This document shows, piece by piece, positions 43,160 to 54,557 of a DNA stretch of 64,000 bases. Each line of letters begins with the position of its first letter. The first letter of the stretch is position 1. The DNA comes from Glossina fuscipes (taxonomy: Eukaryota; Arthropoda; Insecta; Diptera; Glossinidae). The DNA is taken from positions 675,547 through 739,546 of the forward strand of contig NW_023998567.1 of assembly GCF_014805625.2 (NCBI RefSeq). Direction: 5' to 3'. The position numbers and the translations under genes are program-made. The notes beneath the pieces are model-generated. The model saw only the letters and a list, made by a program, of their open reading frames with translations. It was not told the origin of the DNA and did no database searches.

Positions 43160-43245
43160 TGAGGAGCCAAAGTCGTCCCTCGTTTTGGCCCCACAGTTTC
43201 TCCGTCACTGGTGGGGGGAGAGTGGTAATTTAAGATAGAGAATAA
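43160..43245 (+). repeat. LTR fragment of the TGAGGAGCCAAAG family
   Basis: It matches the first about 85 bp of the LTR at 57338 almost exactly (GAGGAGCCAAAGTCGTCCCT, GGTGGGGGGAGAGTG, TTTAAGATAGAGAATAAG), then diverges. Confidence 0.75.
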
Positions 43246-43363
43246 GGAACTAAAAACATAAAATCGGTTGAAAAAAAAACAAGAAACTCATCTAATCCCA
43301 ACTAAATAAGGGATAAGGGATGAAATGAATTTTGCATCTCCATATCATCGGAAAAGAAAAAAA

Positions 43364-43398
43364 CACATTTATTTTATTTATTTATTTTATTTATTCCA
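43364..43398 (-). repeat. (TAAA)n-type 3' tail of Jockey copy B
   Basis: On the minus strand this reads repeated AATAAATAAAATAAATAAAT units, typical of a non-LTR 3' end. Confidence 0.65.
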
Positions 43399-43684
43399 CT
43401 TACACTAGAAACTCAACTAAACAAATAACAGTCGAGTTCAATTGGCTCTTAATGGAAAACTTATATTAATTAACAATAAAATTGAGTATAAGCATAATAA
43501 AACAAATAAGAAGAAGAAAAAAAAGAAAAAGAAAAAAAAGCATGTACACTATCAGCATAGGAGCACACTTACAACCGGTACAGGACCAAATTGCAAATGA
43601 TCGCAAACGTACATAAGCCTGGCAACCGATAATAAATTGACAATAATTCACTTTCGAAACGTAACGACTTTTTAAGGATAAAAG

Positions 43685-44540
43685 CTAGTTTAAATACGAC
43701 ATAGGTAAATCGCGCGTATTAAGCAATGTTGCTTTAATGGACTTTAAAGAGTCCGATAACGAGAATAAGTGGTAGACGTCATTTAGGTTCTTGCAAACGA
43801 CTCTGAGCGGATTGAACAGCTCATTATTAAATTTACACTGATTAAGCTTAACCAAGATAAAGTGCCTAGAGAAGCGGTTAGGGACATTAAAGCTTATTTC
43901 ACCAAGTAATGAAGGCGAGTCAGTAGCACCATTTATTACTTTAATTAGAAAGGAAACGCCAAGAACAAATCTACGTTTCTCCAGAGACGGTAGGGACAGC
44001 AGAAGCAACCTATTTTCATACGGAGGAAGAGAGGCAATCGGATCCCAACCCAAATTTCTAAGGGTAAACAGCAAGAATTACTTTTGAACAGATTCAATTG
44101 AATCTACGTAGCACCTATATGAAGGAGACCACACAACTGAGGCATATTCGAGTATGGGTCTAACCAAACACATGTACAGCCTTTTCGTAATGTAGGGATC
44201 ATCAAGCTCTTTGGACCACCTTTTTATAAAACCAAGCGCGGACCTAGCTTTGCTAATCGAGAGCTCAATATGCAAGTTAAAACGTAACCTATGGTCAAAT
44301 AGAACGCTTAAATTTGTAATTGAATGAAATACTGAGTAATGAATGATTTTCTTCTTGAGAATGAAAGCTTCTTACATTTACTCAGATTTAGTTTCAGAAG
44401 ATTCAAAGAGCACCATGCAACAAAATTATCCAAATCACCTTGAAGCTGATGTGATTGCGATTCAACAGAGAAGGAAGAAAACAGTTTCACATCATCAGCA
44501 TACATTAAGATCTGGCTGGAATTAACCACCGATGGGAGAT
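43685..44540 (-). pseudogene. Jockey copy B RT catalytic box, thumb and C-terminus
   Basis: 44308-44529 contains QILMYADDVKLFSSF, with both catalytic Asp present, and NFVAWCSLNLLKLNLSKCKK. 44078-44275 contains SKARSALGFIKRWSKELDDP and YMCLVRPILEYASVVWSP, the conserved thumb and connection region. 43685-44074 is the C-terminus (NRLLLLSLPSLEKRRFVLGV, NVPNRFSRH). Three frames are needed, so at least two frameshifts have occurred. Confidence 0.85.
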
Positions 44541-44570
44541 CGTTAATGTATTAAGTAAATAAAATAGGAC

Positions 44571-45213
44571 CTAAGTGACTTCCTTGAGGTACGGCAGACG
44601 TAACGGGGAATTCATCCGAGGTGATGGAGTTAAACAAAACCCTGAAGGATTGTACAGAAAAGAGCTTATCCATTTCACTAAGTAGGGTGGGAAACCAGAG
44701 GCTTGGAGTTTAAAGATAAGTAGTCTATGGCTAACCATATCAAATGCTTTGCTTAAATCAGTGTAAATAACATCTGTGCGAGAGCCGCTAGAAAAAGCCT
44801 TGAAAACATGACAGGTAAACTCTAACAAGTTGGTGACTGTAGATCGCCCTTTACGAAAGCCGTGCTGGTGCGGAGAAATATAGGAATTAATGGCAAAGGC
44901 CAAATGCTGAGTCACAATACGCTCGAACAACTTGGGCAAGACACTCAACTTGGCTATGCCTCTGTTGTTCTCAACAAATTGTGTACTTCCACTCTTGTGG
45001 ATAGAAATAAGGAAACTACTCTTCCAACATGAAGGGAAAACACCTAAATACAAGGACATGTTAAAAATCTTTGAGATCACACCACATAATTCGACAGCGC
45101 AAGATTTAAGTACACATGATGGAATTCCATCAGGTCCAGGCGAACAACTGTATTTTAGAGAACTCAACCCTTTAAAAACATCATCTTCCGAAATAACCAA
45201 GTTAGGTATTTAA
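44571..45213 (-). pseudogene. Jockey copy B RT fingers and palm
   Basis: 209 codons remain open: SCSPGPDGIPSCVLKSC, WKSSFLISIHKSGS, LPKLFERIVTQHL, SPHQHGFRKGRSTVTNLLEF and VIYTDLSKAFDMVSHRLL (palm Asp in D-L-S-K-A-F-D). The frame breaks after the PSGF segment, shortly before the PQG motif. This is the best preserved RT in the window. Confidence 0.9.
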
Positions 45214-45581
45214 ACCGAGTTAGTTATAGGATATGGGTAGTTTGCTGATAAATCGAAATTAGCAATCGAAAAGTTTCGTCGGAAATACTTGGCAAATAGA
45301 CTTGAGATTTCAAAATCATCCGAGGAATCAGCGCCATTAAAAGAAACGTGAGAGGGATATGTGGAGATTTTTCTTTTAGAGCTAACAAATTTAAAGAAGA
45401 ATTTAGGATTAGCAAACAGAGAGGATTTAATGAACTGAAGGTATCTGCAGTAATAATGATGGTTGAGGGAGTTAAATCTATGCCTCGCCACCGAGTAAGC
45501 AACATAGTCGAGCGCAGAGCCACTTTTCGAATATATTTGAATAGCGAGTTTTTTCTATTCTTGTGATATTTAATTGTCTTA

Positions 45582-46457
45582 TTAAACCACGGGGGACATG
45601 CTTCGAGGTCGACAATGCTTAATCGGAACAGATGCAGCAATAGCTAGATTTAATGTATTGTAGAACGTTGGCAATAAGCTTTCAATACTACCGGTTGAGA
45701 AATCAAGCGTCAGATATGAAAGACGATGTTTTAGTAATACAATATTGATGTTATGAAAATCATAATAATTATTTAAAAAAGTTTGATTTGGCACATTAAG
45801 GCATTCCAACAAACCATCATTAATATGATGAAAGGAAATGCATATTGATGGATGATAAGGATCCTCAGGTAAACTAAAAGGTGGACAACGATTTACGTAA
45901 ATCTCGGGAAAATTGGCAAAGCAGAGATCAAGCAGTCTACCATTACAATTAGGGGTACGATTATATTGACCCAAATTATGATCAAACAATCCACTAAGGA
46001 ACACAACAGCCCTATCATACGTTGAAGTAGGAACCAAAGGGCCAGAATTATCAGTGCTACACCAAGTGACTTGAGGCAAATTGAAGTCACCCAATGCAAC
46101 GACCAAATCGGTGGGTCTAGACCGCTTGGCCACTTCACAAATGAGGGCAGCGTGTTTCCTGTAAATGGAGATATCAGAATTTGGGGGAATATAGGAGCAA
46201 GTTATAAATAATTCTAACAACATATTAATGTTTTCAGGCAGAGCAAGAATTTTAAAAGAAGCGATTGCTCTAGCTTGAGACGGAGCCAATTTAAAAATAC
46301 TAACCCGCTTTAGATTGACTGATGGAACTTTCACCGCCAGATAACTTTTTATGTTATCCACAGATGTATCGGTTGCCAGTCTTGACAGAAATATTGCTTT
46401 TCTGGGAGGAACTGCCGTCAAGCAAATGTCATTATTTGGAACAGGAGGGGGGTTCAC
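45582..46457 (-). pseudogene. Jockey copy B ORF1-endonuclease deletion fusion
   Basis: A 291-codon frame starts with the ORF1 C-terminal domain (TDTSVDNIKSYLAVKVP) and passes directly, near 46210, into the endonuclease (LFITCSYIPPNSDIS). It continues through VALGDFNLPQVTWCS and DLCFANFPEIYVN to beyond the SILSFHH-like end. In copy A about 0.4 kb lies between the equivalent sites, including the ORF1 end and the N-terminal third of the endonuclease. The fusion is in frame but lacks the endonuclease N-terminus, so activity is unlikely. Confidence 0.8.
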
Positions 46458-46495
46458 GGTAGGAGAGTTTCGAGTTGGGGAAAATATAGATGGGG

Positions 46496-47196
46496 TTATC
46501 GCCCCTGTACTGGCAGCTTGTGAGTCTGGTGACCAGCATTCACACGCGGACAGCCAGGAGGAGAGGATGATTTATTTTTCTCTTCATTACTTTTAGGCGA
46601 TGGCGCTTGATTAGAGTGAGTGGCGGCTCTGGGCGGAGATACCCTTGCCACTTCAGCGTAGCTTAAAACCGATGGACTTGCCGGTTTGTTTGTAACTGTT
46701 TTGCTACCAACCGACTCAGCAATATCGGAAACATTATTGTTCATTTTAGAGTTAGAGGGAGCGGTAACTTGTACCAACGAATTAGATTTGGAGAAAGCCA
46801 GAGGTGACGTCCCACACGCTACCCTACGAGTAGAAGATGAGTATCCAATAAAGCCACACTCATCAAACCTAGACTAATGAGCTCAAACTTTTCCCACAAG
46901 GAGCCGAGATATCTACTCAATTCCGAGAAACCATAACGGGTCTCCGTGAAAAGTTTATAAAAGTCAATGTCCCGCTGCCTACAGTCAGGACATGACCATC
47001 TTAAGCCTTTAGACGGATCAGCGACTGCGTCAGCAGCACGGCCGAGAATACCGGCACACTTTGCATGACCAAAGCGCTCGCAGAGCCAACAAGAAACGAA
47101 TCTATCAGAATCCGGGCCTGATTTCGCCCGACAAGGTATATAAACACTCCATGTCCTGTCAAAAAGACAGTTGTGGATTATGAAGAACAGACACAC
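46496..47196 (-). pseudogene. Jockey copy B ORF1 with PHD-like finger
   Basis: 46819-47196 contains a Cys/His cluster (CRAK, CWLCERFGHAKCAG, WSCPDCRQ) like the PHD/zinc finger that opens ORF1 in many insect Jockey and related elements, followed by a helical region (RYLGSLWEKFELI). After a frameshift, 46496-46777 gives a Ser/Pro-rich linker (SPSVLSYAEVARVSPP). The protein would bind element RNA or chromatin. Confidence 0.75.
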
Positions 47197-47590
47197 AAAT
47201 CACTAAAAAAATCCAAAGCATAAAAATTTATCAACCAATTTGTGCAAAACTTCTCTGTTAGGTTGACACTGTAACGAGAGATCAATAGCAACACAAACTC
47301 CAAACAGCAAAAAAATAACAGAGAAAAAGAGAGAAAACCAAAAAAAAAAGAGATATTTATATCAGAGCTCAAAATTTTTGTTTGCAAAAATCAAATGAAT
47401 CCAAGCGTAAAGGAAAAATATTTCTTTTACTTTGAATTCACTCACTTTCTTCTCAAAGTATATTATAAATTCACACACTATAAGGCAGAATAGCCACGAA
47501 ATTCAACAAAAAATTAAAATATTAATTGCCGAAACGAAATATATATGACTATACCGCGCGACAGAGTTGCCAGACATGTGAAAGAAACAG
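47197..47590 (-). other. Jockey copy B 5' untranslated region
   Basis: It shares with copy C (63.27-63.7 kb) a GTCTGGCAACT...CGCGCG start and a CTCTCGTTACAGTG(T/C)CAAC segment followed by GAGAAG. Similarity on both sides supports a real 5' end near 47590. Confidence 0.5.
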
Positions 47591-47599
47591 AAATTCATA

Positions 47600-48749
47600 G
47601 CCGTCTGTGAGACTAAAATATAAGCGAAAAACGAATACGCAACAACAAGGACGGGTGTTTGGAAGCCCATAACAAACCCTGCAAAATTAAGTACCGAAAT
47701 GTCATCGCCGTAAAACCGGTTGTCAGCGAAAAGGAAACCGACAGAGAGAAACGGCGACGAACTGGCCGCAATCGTGAAATGACTCAGGGTATATGAGAGG
47801 CATTAAACAACATTGGCGAAACTGTGCGGGTCGGCCGCAAGCAACTTAAAGTAAAAATGAAAAGTGGATATAAAACAAAAGAAGTCAAAAAATAATTAAA
47901 TAAAAAATACATACAATATTGAATAATAATCGTGTGAAGTCATTAAGAACACTGAAAACAGATCAATTCGCTTAACATAAAGACGAAATTTAAATAAAAA
48001 CAAAATTTCGCGTGCTTTTTTTAATGTGCAAAACCACTGCCTGTAACGTAACGTGAGAAGAATTCGGGAAAAATCTACCCAAAGAAAAAGGTCAAGTCAA
48101 TGACAAAGATATATAATCAAAAAAAAAAAAAAAAGGGTGGAAATGAAAATTGTAACTAATTATGTGATTTTTAGGAATATATACAAGAAAATATCAAAAA
48201 CAGATGAGATAATTGAAATTACTTACAGCACCAATTCTGTTAAACGTGAAATTAACAAAAAATGTTTAAGTAAAAATTATGTGCTGGAGTAAGAGATTGG
48301 GAAAATATATATTTTCACAATCATATCTCAAACTGATCAATTTCTTCAATTATACACTTTTTCCGGCAATGGCTGCCTGCCGACTTTGACGACGACCACG
48401 ATAACTAGCAACGCCTATCCTCCATCAGTAACAGCAAACCAAAAAAAAAATTCAAACAAAAAATAAAAATTTGTTAACTTTGGGTCATGAAGAAACTTAA
48501 GGAATACGTTTTATCCCGCCTCTTAAAACAAACAAACATTCAACAAGCCAAGTGGAGGACATCGTTCGAGTTTCATTGGCTCCACGGTCGTCGTACAGGA
48601 TTGGTTGCCAACAACAAAGCACATTGTATGTTTAAGGAAATCATAACGGAACCAGCCATAAAGTTCCAAGGAAAAAAAAACAACAAACGAATAAAGAAAT
48701 TTTTATATGTAGTCAAAGGGAAATTCTAATTACTTTCTTTTCTTCCAGA
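47600..48749. other. unassigned stretch before the Thr-rich exon
   Basis: An open frame of 80 codons at 48487-48729 (ATG start, KKLKEYVLSRLLKQTN, basic C-terminus) has no recognised family. It could be an upstream exon or chance. The rest is A-rich, with a 16-A run near 48119. Confidence 0.3.
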
Positions 48750-48906
48750 TCCTAGAAAAAAATAGAGGAAACAAAATTCGAGTAACAACAACATCACCAA
48801 CAAAGACAACGACAGCAGGAACTACTTCTACAGCAGCTACAACGATCACAGCTTCCCCCACAACCATCAGAACTACCTCTACCGCAACAACAGGGTATGA
48901 GTGCAG
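48750..48906 (+). CDS. possible Thr-rich exon with consensus splice sites
   Basis: A strong acceptor (TTACTTTCTTTTCTTCCAG, ending 48749) precedes an open stretch of about 52 codons, dominated by Thr, Ala and Ser (SPTKTTTAGTTSTAATT and similar). It ends at GTGCAG before GTTAGTGAGT, a good donor. The composition suits a mucin-like, O-glycosylated extracellular segment. Partner exons were not identified. A degenerate ACA/ACN repeat with chance splice signals is the alternative. Confidence 0.3.
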
Positions 48907-49119
48907 GTTAGTGAGTAATCAGTGTGTGTATGTGTACGCTACAGCATCCGCTATAAAAGCCAATTTTCTTCTTGTCACTGGCTAAGGGGTACAACCAAGC
49001 TTATATGTCTCTTTAATAAAATTTGTTCTCATATATTTATATTAATTGGATTTGTGTACTTTTCTTCTGATAGTTTTGTTCTTCTTACTTTTGCTTTTTC
49101 TTAAAATCTTTTAGCTTTC

Positions 49120-49610
49120 TCTAGAGAGTATTTTAACTTTGTTTTTAGCTCATTTATGTAGATTTCTGGGTTGTATGTACGATTTGAATTTAATATTTTT
49201 TCGGTGGGCATGTATGGCAATTTTCCGTATGTCATTTAAAAAGGGGTATATTGTGTTTCTACATGAGGGGTTACGTTATACGTGAAAGTGTAGTATGGTA
49301 TCCATCTGTCCCAACCATTGTTTGTTGCAAAGGCCAAAAAGTACTCGTCAAGAACCCTGTTATTTCTTCCGATTGTGCCTAAAGTTTCATGGTGGTAGGG
49401 GGTTGAGAACTTTTGTTCGATATTTAGTAACAGACAAATTTCTTTTACTAGATTGTTGAACTCTGTTCTTCTGTCGGAATTTAACGTTTTGAATTGGCCG
49501 TATTTAAGTATTACCTCTTCTGTTAATATTTTGGCAATTGATTTTGCGCTTTTATTTTCAATAGGATGTGCCATTATATATTTTTTTAGTTTGCATTGTA
49601 TTGTTAACAT
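49120..49610 (-). pseudogene. Ty3/gypsy integrase core
   Basis: 124 codons contain KYGQFKTLNSDRRTEFNN (second catalytic Asp in N-S-D), FSTPYHHETLGTIGRNNRVL (the Glu region, reading G-T-I-G-R-N-N, where the catalytic Glu is expected near the start of the motif) and YTFTYNVTPHVETQYTPF. A stop then breaks the frame, and the C-terminal YGKLPYMPT stretch continues to about 49150. Confidence 0.75.
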
Positions 49611-49620
49611 GTATCAGAAA

Positions 49621-51330
49621 TTATTCGAAGATGTTATTGGTCCTGCTAGATCTATTGCGCTGCTTGGGATTCTTCGACAGTGCTTTTTCAATACCGTCTG
49701 GGTTTTCTCGACATAAAATCTGAACAGTGCGATCGCGTTGCTTGGGACTCAAATGGTTAAATATATCGTCTTGTGGACTTAATGCATAGTCTAAGAAATT
49801 TAACTTGTTTAGTGTTGATGTCAAGTTTTCCAAAAGCGCATCGAAATGTTCTGGATATTCATTGCATCTCACACGTGTGCAGTTTAATTGTTTAACATTC
49901 TCAATTATAATATCTTTTATACCGCTTTCGAATTTAATTTCTAATTTTATTTTGTTCTTAATGTCATTTGTTGACGTACATTTCCACATATTTAATTGTT
50001 CATTATCTGTGTATTCTTTTGCCGATTTGCTTCTGTTAATGACTAATATCTTTTTTATTCGTTCCTGGTCCTCTTCTTTGGATATTAGAATCATCTCTTT
50101 TAATACATCAGAATTTATATCCATCCTCGATAAGGCGTCAGCGTTAGTGTTGCTTGAACCTTTTTTATAAATTATGTCGAAATCGTAGTCCTATAATTCT
50201 ATTCTTATTCTGGTTAATTTTGAGGTGGAGTTTTTGTGGGAGAATAGTGATACTAGTGGCCTGTGATCAGTTATGGGTGTGAATTTTTTGTCGAATAAGT
50301 AGGGTCTGAAATGTGTTATTCCAAAGTGGATTTCTTTTTCTATAATTGGTTTGTTTTTTCATGTTCGTTTAGGGTATTACTTGCGTTTGGGATAGGAAAG
50401 TCTTGACATATTTCTCCTTGGGATAGTACTGCTCCTAAGGTTTAATTTAATGCATCAGTTGTTAAAATGAAGGGTTTATCGAAATTTGGATATTGTAATA
50501 TGGGAGAGGAAATTAGTTTGTTTTTGAGTTCTAGGAATGGCTGGTTACATTAATTTGTCCATTCGAAGTCTTTACCTTTTTTCAGGAGATCGTTTAGTGG
50601 TTGTGCTGTGTTAGTAGCAAAGCCTTTTATAAATTTTCTGTAATAGTTGCAGAATGCTACAAATCTTCTTAGTTCGTTCGTATTTTTGGATTGGGGGTAG
50701 CTTTCAATTGTTTCGTACTTGGCGGGATCTGGTTTTACCGCGTCGGCTATTATTAAGTGTCCTAGATAAGTCACTTCTGGTTGTAGGAAGTTGCATTTGG
50801 ATGGGTTTAATTTTAGATTGTATTTGTTAAGTCGTTCTAGTACTTTCGTTAGGTTTCTGTTGTGATGCTCAAAGCTACATCCGTGTATTTTTATGTTGTG
50901 TACGTATAAAAATGCTTTGGTGTCTACTCTTGATAAAGCTATGGTGAGCATTTTTTGGAAACTGTTGGATGAAATTTTAAGTCCCAATGGAAGTCTCGGG
51001 TACTGATAATGTCCGTTTGGTGTAGAAAAGGCGGTTAAGGGTCGCGAGGTTTTGTTAAGTTTTATTTGATGAAATGGGTTTCTCATGGCCAAGGTGGAGA
51101 AATATTTTACTCGTCCTAGTTTATCTAGGATATCTTCTAATCTTGTAAGGGAGAATTTGTCGTTTACCATTTTTTCGTTTAGTTTTCTGTAGTCACCTAC
51201 TAGCCGCCATTTTTTTATGTCTGTCTGATTTTTTTTGGGTACTAGTAAGAGTGGTGAGTTGTAAAGGCTAATTGAGGGTTCTATAATGTTTTGTTGTAAT
51301 AATTCTTTTACCTGAGTATGTATGGTGTCA
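49621..51330 (-). pseudogene. Ty3/gypsy RT, RNase H and integrase linker
   Basis: RT: the frame 50550-51170 contains SLTRLEDILDKLGRVKYFST, GHYQYPRLPLGLKISSNSFQ, KLNPSKCNFLQPEVTYLGH and NYYRKFIKGF. The palm Asp position reads TLAMRN and the Y-V-D-D box reads YVHNI, so both catalytic sites are lost. RNase H: FDKKFTPITDHRPL near 50270 and a NADALSR end near 50140. The frame 49621-50124 then gives the linker and zinc-binding N-terminal region of integrase, in degraded form. Confidence 0.8.
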
Positions 51331-51668
51331 GTTTTATGTGGAGTAATTTATAGTTTTTTATGTACACTGGTGTATTGTCGTTTGTTTCTATGTTTTGTGT
51401 GGAAAAATTATTTGCAGTGAGTGGTTCATTTTCTAGATGGAATACTGTTTGAAATTTTTTGAAGATTTTTATGAGTTATTTTTTTTTGAGAGTTGTTAAC
51501 GGTGTCTAGTTTTATGGATTCTAATATTTGTTGGAATCGTTGTTCATTATTTTGAGAGTGAATATTGGTATTTTGTATGATTTGGTAGGTGTTGAGTGGT
51601 TCGGTGTTGAAATGTGGGTGTTGTATTGTGATTTCTTTATCTAGTGTATTTAATATTTTAATGTGTTT

Positions 51669-52165
51669 TTATCCGTTTTTTGGTATTATTGAATTAGCTA
51701 AAAATATTCCTTTTTGTATTTCTTTATTTAGTACTAAAGTATCGCTGTCTTTTTTTATATATATGGGGACTATAACTTCGCATCTTGCAGGGCTAAATAT
51801 GTTGCTTTTGTTAAGTATTTCATCGTATATGGGAAGCTGAATTTGGTCATCATGTGGATTAATTGTAAGAGAGAAATTTTCATAATTTATGTTGCATACA
51901 TACTTGTGTAGGAAATCTCTTCCTATAATTCCATCGGTTTCTATTGGGAAGTTCTGGTCCACTAGTTGTATTTTATGTTGAGTGGTTCCGTTTCCAAGAT
52001 TTATATTTAAATGTGTTATTCCCAATGTTTCTATACATTCGTTGGTTATTCCTGTTAGGTTAATACATTCTAAGTTGTTTAGTGGGTAGTGTTCCAAAAG
52101 GTGTGCTTTGCAGAGGCTGATGTCTGCTTCTGTGTCTAATAGAAATGATATTTCTGGTTTTGTTG
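51669..52165 (-). pseudogene. Ty3/gypsy protease region
   Basis: Near 52140 the active-site motif reads LLDTEADIS: catalytic Asp and Thr are kept but the invariant Gly is Glu. The frame 51669-52097 continues with DGIIGRDFLHKY, the second conserved motif of retropepsins (I-I/L-G-x-D-F-L), and a linker to RT. Confidence 0.75.
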
Positions 52166-52416
52166 CATTTTAGATATTTAGTAGTACATAGTTGGATAAT
52201 TTTGAGATGGAGAAGATGTAGGGGCTTGCTTGGTTTAGGTGTTCAGTTGATGCATGGTTTAAGTGTTTGGTGGATGCCTGATTTAAATGTTTGGTCCTGA
52301 ATTCAGGGAGTTCGTCAAGGAATCCGGCTGAAATCCGTTTCCCTGGTTTTCTATGGCCTGTATGTGGTTGTTTTGGTTGTAGTTTCTCTGATTTCTGTTG
52401 TTATTGTTATTTTGAT

Positions 52417-53464
52417 TTAGATAGTTGAAATTCCTATTGTAGTTGCTGGGGTTGGGATTATTATGTTTCTATTAAAATTGTTGTTATTATTATTATAATA
52501 ATTCCTGTTTTGATTATTGTATCTTTGATTGTTTCTATTGGAATTATTATTGTGATATTGATTTCTGTTGTTGTTGTAGGATATTTTGTATTTGTCGTGG
52601 CGATTATATGAATTTTTCTTTTGGTGATTTATTCTTATCACCTGTGAATTTGTTTGGGTCGCACTTTCATATTGTAGCGCAATATTAATTGCTTCGGAAA
52701 AGGTTTTTGGGTTGGACGCGAAGACAGTGGGTTTAATGTAGTCGTCGAGACCGTCTTTGAATATAGTTAAGGCGTACGTATCGTTAACATTGGTAATAAC
52801 AGATTTTTCGGTTGGGACCGAGTTCTTTGATATGAAGATTATTTAGATCTGCTACTATGTTTAATATTTTGTCTTTGAAACCTGTGATAGTACCCTATTG
52901 TGTTGGTTAGTTTAATATTGAATGTAGTTGTGGTATTGTTTGACTTTAATTATATTTATCTTCAAGTTTAGCTTTCAATTCTTCTAGTGTTGTTGGGATA
53001 TCATTTGCAAAGGCTGTTTAAACATTTGAGGGCAGTTTGCAGTAGAAAATGTATCCTATTAGTTGTGGCTTGGCTTCTTCTTTTAGGGTTTTATGTATTA
53101 TTCCAACACCTTTCGTGAAGCACTTGATATCTTTATAATTGCCAGTAAATGTGGGTATGGACTTGGACGCTGTTTCTAGGTTGAAATCCATTTTTGGTTG
53201 TATTATACTATATATTTTGCTGGGGTTTATGTCTTCTAGAGATTCTTTGGTTGCTTCAATTTCTAATAATTCTTTTGCTGTTTTGCATATCTGCTTAAAT
53301 GTTAGTATTTTGTTCAATAAATCTGGTTGTTCTGGTTTTGTATTAATTTCTAATATAGTATGGACTCTTGTTCTATAATTTTTTAATTCTTCTAACTTGC
53401 CTAGTTTTTCAAGATTAGAAATTATCCTATATATGGAGACGTTAATTTCATCTATCCTTTCCAT
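52417..53464 (-). pseudogene. Ty3/gypsy gag
   Basis: An ATG at 53464 opens 148 codons of helical gag (IYRIISNLEKLGKLEELKNY, then PTFTGNYKDIKCF). After frameshifts between 53018 and 52641, the C-terminal part at 52417-52641 is strikingly Asn/Tyr/Arg-rich (NQYHNNNSNRNNQRYNNQNR), as in gag proteins that lack zinc knuckles and bind RNA through basic, Asn-rich tails. Confidence 0.65.
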
Positions 53465-54127
53465 TAAGGAAGTAAATTTTTTGTTTAGTAATAGGTCTTA
53501 ATTTTATTTGTGTTGTAACTATCTATACTTATTTGTGTTTGTATTTTTTTTTTTTTTTTTCTATATTCCCTTATTAATCTTAGTTTTTCTTATATATTTT
53601 TCATATATTCTTTATGTGATGTTAATCTTTATTTTAATGTATTCTTTTCATATTTTTCATTTTAATATTCTTCGTATTTAGCTCATCTTCTTAATTTTAA
53701 TATTTCTTATATGTTTTTCATATATATGTTGATATTTTATATTTTATTTCTAAATTTTATTATTATATATTGTAAAAAAATTTTGTTTTGAATTTATATT
53801 TGTTTATTATTGTTAGTTTTTCTGTCTTCGAACCATTTTTCTATTGTGTGTCTGTCTTTATCCAGTACTTGTTGGAGATGTGCCACGGGATTGGTTGTTG
53901 TACTGCTCTTTTTAGGAAGGTGAGGCGTTTTCGATTTTATAGCAGTTTTCCTCCTCTCTTTTTATTGGTGGGGATCTGGGTAAGCAGCTGTTCCTCTTTG
54001 GCGAGCTGTCTTTGCATGTATTGCTGGATCGTAATTTTTTGGCAGCAAAAAGGTGGCAAATTATACGTGGTTTGCAGGATTAATTTTTTGTGCCTCAGAA
54101 AAATAAAGGCAGGGTACTGTGTGATTT

Positions 54128-54139
54128 GCAGGATCGCCA
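54128..54139 (-). promoter_or_regulatory. primer-binding-site-like sequence
   Basis: The minus strand reads TGGCGATCCTGC right after AAATTTATTAAA, the kind of LTR end/primer-site junction found in gypsy-type elements. The matching tRNA was not determined. Confidence 0.4.
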
Positions 54140-54348
54140 TTTAATAAATTTGAACGTTTGTTCTAATATATATTTTATTATGGAAAGAATCCCTATGAAT
54201 CTTTCCCAGGTGCAACCAAGTGTTGTTGGTGTAATGTTATGTTCATTTGGGGTTGTAGAATATTTCCTAAACTGCCCGGCTTCAATGGGCCAAGTCGATC
54301 TGCCTCTTGAAAATGCCAATCGAGCTCGGCATGAGGCAGTCCCTAACA
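54140..54348 (-). repeat. probable 5' LTR of the Ty3/gypsy relic
   Basis: On the minus strand it would start TGTTAGGGACTGCC and end ...AAATTTATTAAA before the primer site, with an AATAAAATA signal about 35 bp before the end. The start is a guess, because no second LTR is available for comparison. Confidence 0.35.
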
Positions 54349-54557
54349 ATGATACCAGGCGAATGGGCCGCCGTTGAGCTTTTAGCGGATTAATACGCTT
54401 GTTGAATTGCTTTTAGACAATTGACTTTATTCAATTCTTACATGGCTATTTACACGTAAATTATTACGCTAAATTATGCTAACGTAAACAAATAATAATT
54501 GTTTTAATTTGGACGCTTGGTATCGTATTGCATTTCGTAATGAAATACTCAGCCAGG

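Larger units (their letters stand above)
43364..47590 (-). mobile_element. Jockey-type non-LTR retrotransposon, copy B (most complete)
   Basis: The whole element is traceable: a TTTA-type tail at 43364-43398, pol C-terminus, RT, endonuclease, ORF1 and a 5' UTR reaching about 47590. An internal deletion removes about 0.4 kb between ORF1 and endonuclease, and frameshifts break RT. There is no RNase H. Copies A, C and fragments at 31.7 and 60.8 kb belong to the same family. Confidence 0.85.
49120..54348 (-). mobile_element. Ty3/gypsy provirus relic, antisense
   Basis: In minus-strand order: probable 5' LTR (54348-54142), primer site, leader, gag (53464-52417), protease (52165-51669), RT (51330-50550), RNase H (50550-50100), linker and integrase (50124-49120). 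It is nearly complete in order but inactive, with key catalytic residues replaced. No 3' LTR was found below 49.1 kb. It may be errantivirus-related; no env was seen. Confidence 0.8.

Noticed and set aside
49805..50170. Plus-strand 121-codon frame
   Set aside because: It is antisense to the integrase linker of the gypsy relic and has no motif.
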